NCBI GenBank assembly: GCA_937625935.1
Contig: OW569365.1
Coordinates: forward strand, 372,001 to 436,000
DNA length: 64,000 nt
DNA from: Tetramitus jugosus
Lineage: Eukaryota > Heterolobosea > Eutetramitea > Acrasida > Vahlkampfiidae
Direction of reading: 5' to 3'
Made by a program: the position numbers and the translations under genes. Of this stretch, positions 58,201-64,000 are shown piece by piece. A model generated the notes under the pieces. That model was not told the DNA's origin, did no database searches, and saw only the letters and a list, made by a program, of their open reading frames with translations. Every line of letters begins with the position of its first letter. Position 1 is the first letter of the stretch.

Positions 58201-58840
58201 CGACTGGTGCATGATCACTTGTCCACCACAGTGTCTTTCCACTTGTTGCGTGAGGCATTGAGTGAGACGAGGCTCTCGGATCCAATCGTATCCGTTTCTT
58301 CTCAAAATCATACACCTTTTGTCTCTCTTTCCAATCGTCACCCTCATCATTTGAGTCACTACTATAGCTATCATAACGATCGTGCCGTTTCCGTTTTTTA
58401 TCCTTCTTTTTCTTCTTCTTCTTTTCTCTGTCTCTGTCCTTGTCCTTTCTCCTTCTTCCTTCTCTGTCTACTTCTTCTTCTTCTTCTTCTCTTCTTGAGC
58501 GCTTCTTTTTGCTTCTTCTCTTTCTGTTGTCTTCTTCATCGTTGCCATCATCTCTGTGTTTCTTGTGCTTTTCTCTTCTCTTGTGACGATCATCATCACT
58601 ATCGGATTGGTGTTTCCTCTTCTTCTTCTTGTCCGTCTTGTCCTTTTTTGACTTTTTGATCACCAGTGGTGGTGAAGATGATGATAATGGTTGTTCATCA
58701 GAGTCCGATTCAGTCAATTGGACAACACTTGCTTCATTACTGGGGATAGGTCTGCTCGTTGTGGTTTCGATTGATCGAGTTGGTTTCTTGTAGCTCGATC
58801 CAACATTGAGCCAACTTGGAGGATTGGCATTGTGATCCAT
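55226..58840 (-). CDS. NRDE2: NRDE2 homologue (nuclear RNAi-defective-2, HAT-repeat protein)
   Basis: 1204 residues, single exon. The first ~190 residues are extremely charged K/R/E/D/S repeats (KKSKKDKTDKKKKRKH, EEEEEEVDREGRRRKDKD). The conserved NRDE2 block follows at ~residues 205-300 (WWTSDHAPVELTTNYRNFDDDQ, FRFDLKGDPNNLLFDCIYREYVPLYRLY). The rest is a long helical HAT/TPR-like repeat array with W..Y..FE-type units (FWRMYLHFEHSTGELDKAKKVFYRAIDKC). NRDE2 is a nuclear protein that works with the MTR4 exosome helicase and, in nematodes, in nuclear RNAi. Which of these applies here is not shown. Confidence 0.88.
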   Translation of the reverse strand: MDHNANPPSWLNVGSSYKKPTRSIETTTSRPIPSNEASVVQLTESDSDEQPLSSSSPPLVIKKSKKDKTDKKKKRKHQSDSDDDRHKRREKHKKHRDDGNDEEDNRKRRSKKKRSRREEEEEEVDREGRRRKDKDRDREKKKKKKKDKKRKRHDRYDSYSSDSNDEGDDWKERQKVYDFEKKRIRLDPRASSHSMPHATSGKTLWWTSDHAPVELTTNYRNFDDDQIFRFDLKGDPNNLLFDCIYREYVPLYRLYNSENPYWSEALKWKRLLSGKNERKSKASALDRYWRGSILRKLRPSKPVIDPSLIRASKKHDTVLASDYIPIEDSNDSELNEGAYIHVDSEPEYDEMNEGRGAKEEITMDDSKNQNVEQFLFYKTKQFNEHLQAHPHNVGKWIDFVRFQDEYLRIQSKRNTTAISEKKIAIYEKAIQSNPSSSVLLSGYMRENAKIYPYDMILKLWIKVLTDNLSDINLWNEFILFKKSSFTNFTIPDMRTVYREAIRAFIEAKKHVTSNDQSDNDKIEECLIKIFFDMCIFEKQSGYTERSIAMCQALIEMNCFCPIVYTSWDSQITGFQDFWESEAPRFGETGATGWNDWLLEKLTSESSDQLNDKPSYYSYDDVFNIESEIKEEEYDNAMFFIQWMKEEDKKSNNQLLPCRSDMNPSEIVSCPDRVVLFEDIVEVLFPVLSDSIQKQLIFLILELLGFPIYYMQRSIDDIFTHENMSNKNDSKHLFSIFSTSLEDRFDSWKPYAYSKRKDMLIFLRSVLEQSTKLYPDDNLLKMALLDFLSQSDIEAAKKTAKMLLSNDRQNLILWNQYAQLERKSKNFIGARDVYENALQIMDEKTPSGIRFVMYRCYSDLEILNGDMDRALHALCVAVCVDEKFAPFSQRASSSVILRARQLYRLRYDEVMRLYSQDKTHFENHLEFLMCYCLFEYIASNGYLETSNRIFESVLYELKWSTLSSYHYSFSADARAEVYRFNRNDITNEDLHQLGEAPEQYLWLLYLRFLSVIVPHCGQKQLLQQRAAKVANLDHIFSKKVLKNALGKFLSRFPAHPVGLSIYIENEQKAQLSANMRRFLDHKCQLAPSPINFMFTIYAELRRGGTESVNRIRSLFERGLEYQTCRTNSMFWRMYLHFEHSTGELDKAKKVFYRAIDKCCYAKFLWLDAPKIFKDHLTVLEYEELVELMDEKQILLRNSFDDVTST

Positions 58841-58911
58841 TGTGGCTTATGGCTTCTTGATCATCAATTGTTCACTTTGTTTTTTGGTTGAAGCCAAGAT
58901 GAAGAAAATTT

Positions 58912-61900
58912 TTATTTGAAAAGTGCTGGTTGTTCAACGAGCAAGCTTGCACGAACAGAGAGACTCTGGGTGGCCATAAACTCCTTCAGTTTCTTCTTGT
59001 GCAATGTGAGAACAAGTGTAATGTTGGCATTGGGTTGTTGGGTGGAGAGAGTATCGTGATCATTGTTTAGGCACGCATCCAACATTTGAGACATTGTATG
59101 AAACAATTGAATGAACGATGGCGAGGATGTAATCTTGTCCATCCATTGATTGCTCATCTTTGTAAGAAGTACAAAGAAGGTGCTGGTGATTGCTGCCTGA
59201 ATAATCATTCTGTCGTTCGTGCTATCAAACCTTAGCAATGAAGAAAATGGCAACTGGTCATTGGTGATTGAACAGTCCAAGGGGTTTTCTGATGTTACTG
59301 GATAGAGCTGCAGTGACTCCAACAGGTAGATAAATATAAAGATCGACTCGGGCATCATGATCAAGTATTTGGCACTAAGAGTTTTGAGTTCTTCCAAGGG
59401 CTTAAGACCGTATTCTGAGAATTGTGCCATGACGATATGATGTTCCACGAGTCGAAGCACAATCTGATGAATCAAACTGTGTACCAGGACACTCATTCCT
59501 GTAACAAAGAATGATAGAATTGATTTGTCTCGCTGAGGTTTCCCTAGCTCTAATGATAAGTGGCTCAGTACCTTGGAAAATGAAGCTTGTATCGTTGAGA
59601 GATTGTAGTTTGTTTGCCTCAAAGAGAAAGATGATTGTGACACAGAGTAGTGTGTACTGTGATTCATACTGCTTCCGAAGCACAACAAACATAGGGAATA
59701 CTCGATCAGTGAAATAGCTGCAACGGTTGGCTCGCTCCTGCATAACGCAACAACGGAGTTACTTGTAACTTGTCGGTAATTCTTGAAAATGAGTTCCAGG
59801 GAACGATTCATATCTGATATCGGTGCAATGATTAAGCGTTCAATCTGTTCAGCAACAACAGGGTGAGAGTGTTTGGTTCTTGAGAATATTGCTTGAATAT
59901 ATGTGCGTTCTATATTACTCCAAAGCTTGAGTAAGGCTACTCTTAACAGAGGTACGCTGTGCAGAAAGAGACTGAGTTGTTCTGTCAATTCTTGATTCTC
60001 ACTATCAACTATGCAGGCATCTACTAGTCCTCGGATGAGCAACGTGGTGAATTCGTAAGGCCATGGATATACATGACTAAATGATCTGATAATATCTCGT
60101 AGCAACGAAAGACGAGTTGATATTCTCTCTTGGCTAATGATATCACAGAACAGTATTCGAGAGTCGAGTATCATCATTAATTTCGAAGATCTCTCAACCA
60201 TTTTGAAGAAGTTTTCATTGCAGTGACCTAACTTGCTATGCAATATCTCAAAGAGAGGCAAAGAGATTTGATTGTCTTTGGTAATTAGTGGTTGAAACTC
60301 TTGCAAAATCGAGATTAATACTCTCTCTGCTTCATAATTAATGCCAAGATTCAATTGAACGTGTTTGACATAGCAGTTAATAGCTTCCTCATATAATCGA
60401 ACAAATAGTTTAGATATCGTCATGTTGCACTGTCCCAAATACACGCTTAGTAGTCGATCTCGGAACAAAGAGCACAAGCGAGCTGTGTCCAACTCTAGTG
60501 GGAAAAATAACTCACACCGAACGAGCATTGACAGGGGCATATCTTTTCCTCGAATAAATGAGACAAATCCAGGCGATTTGGCAAATTTGTGAAAAATCTG
60601 ACACGTAATGTTCTTCTTAGTACTTCCGTATTCGATGGTGGCTTGTCTATCCATGGCCCATACAGTTCTCAGAGTAAAATTCACTGGTACATATATCAAT
60701 AGTTTTGCTTGATAGCATACAGTGAGACTGTCGGCAGCGACTGGCGAAAACTTACTGAAGCAATACCGAAGATAAGATAACGAAAATTCTGAGAAGCGAA
60801 TACAATTTGTTGGGTACAGATCATCAAGAACTGAATCAGCAATCATCGCCAAGTTGTCTCTCTCTGGCTGGTAATACTTGATCTGGCACATATTACCAAT
60901 CAGAACACCCAAGGAATGCGTCAAAATACTATTTGTATCAACATGATTGATCATAGTTGTGAGTCTATTGGTCAACAGTGTATATAGTGAAGTAAACGGA
61001 AGAAGCACTGAGCTACACAGGAGCGAACAGAAGGTTTCGATTGCTTCTGATTCATACTTGGTGGCAATAATATCCGTACACTTCATAAAAAATGTAAAGA
61101 TGGTGTCAACATAATACTTCTTCTCAACAATGGTGAGCTCCTCTTGGTTCATCGTCACTATACTTTCATTAATAATTCGAAATGATTCGATCCAAGTATC
61201 TACACTCGCGAATCCATCACACAACATCTCAAGCCGTTTCTTGTCATTGTATAAGTCATTGGTAAGTGGATCAGGAATCGTAATTGCATCCTTTTCCAAG
61301 TATATGACTTCATCCTCTTCGTCTTCTAAATCAGGCTCAAACGATTGTATTTGCTCAATTTTGCTCTCGTATTCTTGCATGATGCTACCATCAATCATGC
61401 TTCTCTTCACCATTAGCTTGATCATTTCTCTCAGTAATATTCGATATTTGTTTCGCTCTGGTCCTGTTTCTTCAAACATTATGAGAGTTGGGAGAAACTG
61501 TTTGATGTACCATATCCTATCCAAGTACTGTTTGTTTGCGATGTTCTGCGGAATCTTAGTCATTTTGTTCTTCTCAAAGTCGAGCAGAGCCTTCTTCACG
61601 ACATCAACCAGTCCCGATGGAGCTGGTTTTGAAGAAACAAAATGCGCAACAGAAAACTTGTCAGTTGAGGAACCTAGGTTGTTGAGTTGATCTTTGACAG
61701 CTGTAATATAATCTGAACAGTCTAGCCCTGTTTCCAGCATAAATACCATCTGCTTCAAAGCTGTGACATTGTCATGGGGTATCATAGATGTGAGTATCGA
61801 CAATAAGAATTGCCTATTCTTCTTCAAAACCTTTCCAGAAGTACTGCTATCCTTTCTCGTCGTGAAATGCCTTACAACGTTATTCTTAAGCCATGCGTCA

Positions 61901-63300
61901 TAACTCGATTGTTTCTGGTTGCTGGAGTACACATGACGAGTGATAATAATAACGACTGTAGCCAAATCCACAAAGTGATTAGACATTGATTCTTCAAACA
62001 CTTCTGTCAGATAGCGAGTAACGTCAGATCCATGACTCTTACATATAAACAGTAATAGCGATATAACCATTCCCCAGTCGCATGAAAAAGATCGAATACA
62101 AGAATCGATCACATTCAACGCTTGTTGAACCGATAATAAGTGCATCATGTTCCTGAAGGCAAAATTCACGGAGTCTTCAGGAAGATTTATCCAATTCTCA
62201 TAGGATTCAGGAACACTTGAAAATTTGAAAATATCGGTCAATTTAGACTTCTCAGATGACAGCAACATACCAATCTCCTTCAATACAACGTCCATATCTG
62301 TTATCGACAGCTGTAAAGACTTCATATAAATCTCGATCACAATTTGATTATTCCTAAAGTAATTTGTCTTCCATTGCCGTAATGCCGTCGAGAACAAAGA
62401 ATTAGCTTTCTTCCAGGTATCACTTCCTCCTCTTCGCGATTTAAAATTGTTTAACACTGCTTCAATCGCACAAAGATATCGACCGTTGCTAGACCAATAT
62501 TCAGTCAAATGCGCAACTAACAAAACAGCATTCAACTTGTCTTGTAAACAAAACGATTCAATATAGGACTCAAAAGTGATCAATTGCCTTTCATCCAACA
62601 TTTGAAGTACTCTCAAATCCAAAACTCGATACATATAATTACTGAAATAATCACCAGGCCGTAATAAACAGCGAACAAATAACTCTCGATTGAATTCGTG
62701 CCTCCGTATTAGATCCTCTGCGACCTGACACAACACCTTCACTTTCTCTCTCACATGTGCATCGCTGTTCTCATGATCATTACCGCCGTCATCTCCATTT
62801 TTCATCTCGTTGCTCTTTTTAATCGGTTGAAACTGCATCAACAAAATTGCAGTTGCCTTTGCATATTCGTTCGCCATCTCATCTCCATGCATCGAACAAT
62901 AGTGATTCAACTCTGACAAGCACTGCACTGGGCTATCCAAAGACATTGACTTTATAAAACGTTCATTCAATCCCAATGTATGACGTCTTCCTCCATTTAT
63001 GAAGACTGTTCGATTGTCATTGGTGTTGATTGTTGTGTTGTTGTTCTGATCAGCACTCTGCATGATATTCAATACCTGTTCTATCACCATGGAATGTCGC
63101 TGATTGATACTCTCATTACTACCAACACCACTAGGATCCCATGGAAGAAAATGTGACCTACGTTGTCTCTTTGATTCATGGTGTTGTTGATGCTGTTGGT
63201 TGTGAATCGATTGGAAAATTTGTCTCAATGGGTCATGGTGATGAGGCAATGGTTGTGCCGTGTTTTGTTGCTCGACATCATCTGATCTGGATCTCTTCAT
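58912..63300 (-). CDS. Large helical protein, candidate Fanconi anaemia group A (FANCA) homologue
   Basis: 1462 residues from the first ATG (63300); the frame continues upstream without an ATG for at least 38 codons, so an upstream exon is possible. The first ~120 residues are Q/H/N-rich and basic. The rest is all-helical without membrane spans. Several stretches recall FANCA in order and spacing: LKKNRQFLLSILTSMIPHDNVTALK, followed by VVKKALLDFEKNKMTKIPQ and YIKQFLPTLIMFEE, compared with the FLL..L..LVP.....L, V.KAI..FE and ..FLPALL segments. Overall length (~1460) also fits. FANCA belongs to the core complex that ubiquitinates FANCD2/FANCI at DNA crosslinks. The match is by eye and weak, so no gene symbol is given. 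Confidence 0.45.
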   Translation of the reverse strand: MKRSRSDDVEQQNTAQPLPHHHDPLRQIFQSIHNQQHQQHHESKRQRRSHFLPWDPSGVGSNESINQRHSMVIEQVLNIMQSADQNNNTTINTNDNRTVFINGGRRHTLGLNERFIKSMSLDSPVQCLSELNHYCSMHGDEMANEYAKATAILLMQFQPIKKSNEMKNGDDGGNDHENSDAHVREKVKVLCQVAEDLIRRHEFNRELFVRCLLRPGDYFSNYMYRVLDLRVLQMLDERQLITFESYIESFCLQDKLNAVLLVAHLTEYWSSNGRYLCAIEAVLNNFKSRRGGSDTWKKANSLFSTALRQWKTNYFRNNQIVIEIYMKSLQLSITDMDVVLKEIGMLLSSEKSKLTDIFKFSSVPESYENWINLPEDSVNFAFRNMMHLLSVQQALNVIDSCIRSFSCDWGMVISLLLFICKSHGSDVTRYLTEVFEESMSNHFVDLATVVIIITRHVYSSNQKQSSYDAWLKNNVVRHFTTRKDSSTSGKVLKKNRQFLLSILTSMIPHDNVTALKQMVFMLETGLDCSDYITAVKDQLNNLGSSTDKFSVAHFVSSKPAPSGLVDVVKKALLDFEKNKMTKIPQNIANKQYLDRIWYIKQFLPTLIMFEETGPERNKYRILLREMIKLMVKRSMIDGSIMQEYESKIEQIQSFEPDLEDEEDEVIYLEKDAITIPDPLTNDLYNDKKRLEMLCDGFASVDTWIESFRIINESIVTMNQEELTIVEKKYYVDTIFTFFMKCTDIIATKYESEAIETFCSLLCSSVLLPFTSLYTLLTNRLTTMINHVDTNSILTHSLGVLIGNMCQIKYYQPERDNLAMIADSVLDDLYPTNCIRFSEFSLSYLRYCFSKFSPVAADSLTVCYQAKLLIYVPVNFTLRTVWAMDRQATIEYGSTKKNITCQIFHKFAKSPGFVSFIRGKDMPLSMLVRCELFFPLELDTARLCSLFRDRLLSVYLGQCNMTISKLFVRLYEEAINCYVKHVQLNLGINYEAERVLISILQEFQPLITKDNQISLPLFEILHSKLGHCNENFFKMVERSSKLMMILDSRILFCDIISQERISTRLSLLRDIIRSFSHVYPWPYEFTTLLIRGLVDACIVDSENQELTEQLSLFLHSVPLLRVALLKLWSNIERTYIQAIFSRTKHSHPVVAEQIERLIIAPISDMNRSLELIFKNYRQVTSNSVVALCRSEPTVAAISLIEYSLCLLCFGSSMNHSTHYSVSQSSFSLRQTNYNLSTIQASFSKVLSHLSLELGKPQRDKSILSFFVTGMSVLVHSLIHQIVLRLVEHHIVMAQFSEYGLKPLEELKTLSAKYLIMMPESIFIFIYLLESLQLYPVTSENPLDCSITNDQLPFSSLLRFDSTNDRMIIQAAITSTFFVLLTKMSNQWMDKITSSPSFIQLFHTMSQMLDACLNNDHDTLSTQQPNANITLVLTLHKKKLKEFMATQSLSVRASLLVEQPALFK

Positions 63301-63483
63301 TGGAACATTGGGAAAGTGTTTCGATGGGTGATTATGAATGTGTTGTTGTTTGTCTTTTGTGAAGATGGGAAGTGATGGACTAGTTTTGATTGATTTCAAG
63401 AAATTGCTCGACAAAAAAGTGCAAGTACAAAAAGAACAAAGTTTTAATAATGGTTGAACTGTTCTTTGACGACAGCTAAACGT

Positions 63484-64000
63484 TTAGCTGGTCATGTATG
63501 AGTTGGTGTTGATCGAGTTTGGCATTGGTTGAATCTTGACCTCGAAACGGCTTTGAATTTGGCTCAACAACTGCTCGTCAGTGAATTCTCTCTTGAAACC
63601 AGTCTTTGTGGTTTCCATTGGTGCATCGGAGGAGATGAAAGAGATGGCAAGACCCTTGGTACCGAAACGACCTGCTCTACCAACTCTGTGCAAGTACTGG
63701 TCTGGGTCATTTGGCATATCATAGTTGATGACAATGTTGACTCTTTGAATATCGATACCACGACCCAAGATGTCGGTGGTAACAAGAATTCTCTTCTCAA
63801 AGTTCTTGAATGCCTCATATTGCTTGATTCTCTCCTCTTGAGACATGTTGGAATGCATCTCCATGGATGGGAAACTGTTATCGCACAACAACTTGTTCAA
63901 TTGACGAGCACGGACAACAGATCTGACGAAAATGACAACTTGATTGAATTCCAAAGCATCCAACAAGTCCATCAACTTCTTTTCCTTCTCATTCTCGGTC
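63484..64000 (-). CDS. DDX39B: DEAD-box RNA helicase UAP56/DDX39 (Sub2), C-terminal part
   Basis: The frame is open to the right edge, so this is the last ~172 residues and the N-terminal RecA domain lies outside. The second RecA domain is complete: [12 protein letters not shown] (motif IV region), [23 protein letters not shown] (motif V) and [13 protein letters not shown] (motif VI). Wording is that of UAP56 rather than other DEAD helicases ([18 protein letters not shown]). UAP56 acts in spliceosome assembly and mRNA export in the TREX complex. Confidence 0.95.
   Translation of the reverse strand, partial: TENEKEKKLMDLLDALEFNQVVIFVRSVVRARQLNKLLCDNSFPSMEMHSNMSQEERIKQYEAFKNFEKRILVTTDILGRGIDIQRVNIVINYDMPNDPDQYLHRVGRAGRFGTKGLAISFISSDAPMETTKTGFKREFTDEQLLSQIQSRFEVKIQPMPNSINTNSYMTS

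Noticed and set aside
61130-61690. 186-residue plus-strand frame inside the FANCA-like gene
   Set aside because: S/I-rich antisense reading of a long helical gene; no domain.

Overview
This is a gene-dense eukaryotic window with about 40 nuclear protein genes, two tRNA genes and one retroelement insertion. The style fits a heterolobosean amoeboflagellate of the Naegleria type. Genes lie on both strands with very short intergenic gaps. Introns are few and short (78-318 nt), often with a yeast-like GTATGT donor. Q/N/S/T/H-rich CAA, AAC and AGT repeat tracts are common, and A-rich leaders precede the start codons. A TFIIS with an N-terminal PWWP domain, an architecture known from trypanosomes, also points to Discoba. 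The species cannot be fixed from the sequence alone.

Layout. 1-8.7 kb: a partial gene at the left edge, a Zn2Cys6-PAS transcription factor, a 2H phosphoesterase, a HAM1-like (BPI/TULIP-type) lipid-binding protein and a beta-helix protein with a mitochondrial-type N-terminus. 8.8-19.2 kb: ESCRT-II Vps22, eEF1A, a secreted GH79 glycosidase, spastin, molybdenum cofactor sulfurase and a frameshifted short-chain dehydrogenase. 19.3-31.3 kb: leucyl-tRNA synthetase, Pcf11, a zinc-ribbon protein, a coiled-coil protein, a hotdog thioesterase, a tiny mitochondrial membrane protein, an N-anchored hypothetical protein and an Old Yellow Enzyme. 31.4-40.1 kb: tRNA-Ala(UGC), mitochondrial bL17, TBP, trehalose phosphatase, CIAPIN1/Dre2, a TAPT1 family protein and a hypothetical protein. 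40.3-50.5 kb: PWWP-TFIIS, EMC2, seryl-tRNA synthetase, a DXD glycosyltransferase, CPSF100 and a protein kinase. 50.5-51.8 kb: tRNA-Thr(AGU) with a nested retroelement just upstream. 51.8-64 kb: mitochondrial Hsp60, methylthioribose-1-phosphate isomerase, NRDE2, a large FANCA-like protein and the C-terminal half of UAP56/DDX39.

This is a housekeeping neighbourhood, not an operon. Several genes serve RNA polymerase II transcription and mRNA processing (TBP, TFIIS, Pcf11, CPSF100, NRDE2, UAP56) and others serve translation (eEF1A, LeuRS, SerRS, bL17m, two tRNAs), but they are dispersed and on both strands. Ten introns were placed by restoring conserved protein sequence across GT...AG boundaries, in Vps22 (two), spastin, Pcf11, bL17m, CIAPIN1, EMC2, SerRS, CPSF100 and Hsp60.

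The most interesting item is the 50.6-51.8 kb interval. A 5'-truncated non-LTR element, with an AATAAA signal, an A10 tail and a 10-bp direct repeat, sits 40 bp upstream of the tRNA-Thr gene. Removing it and one repeat copy in thought joins the flanks into one open frame resembling the end of an RNase H domain, so it appears to have inserted into an older retroelement remnant.
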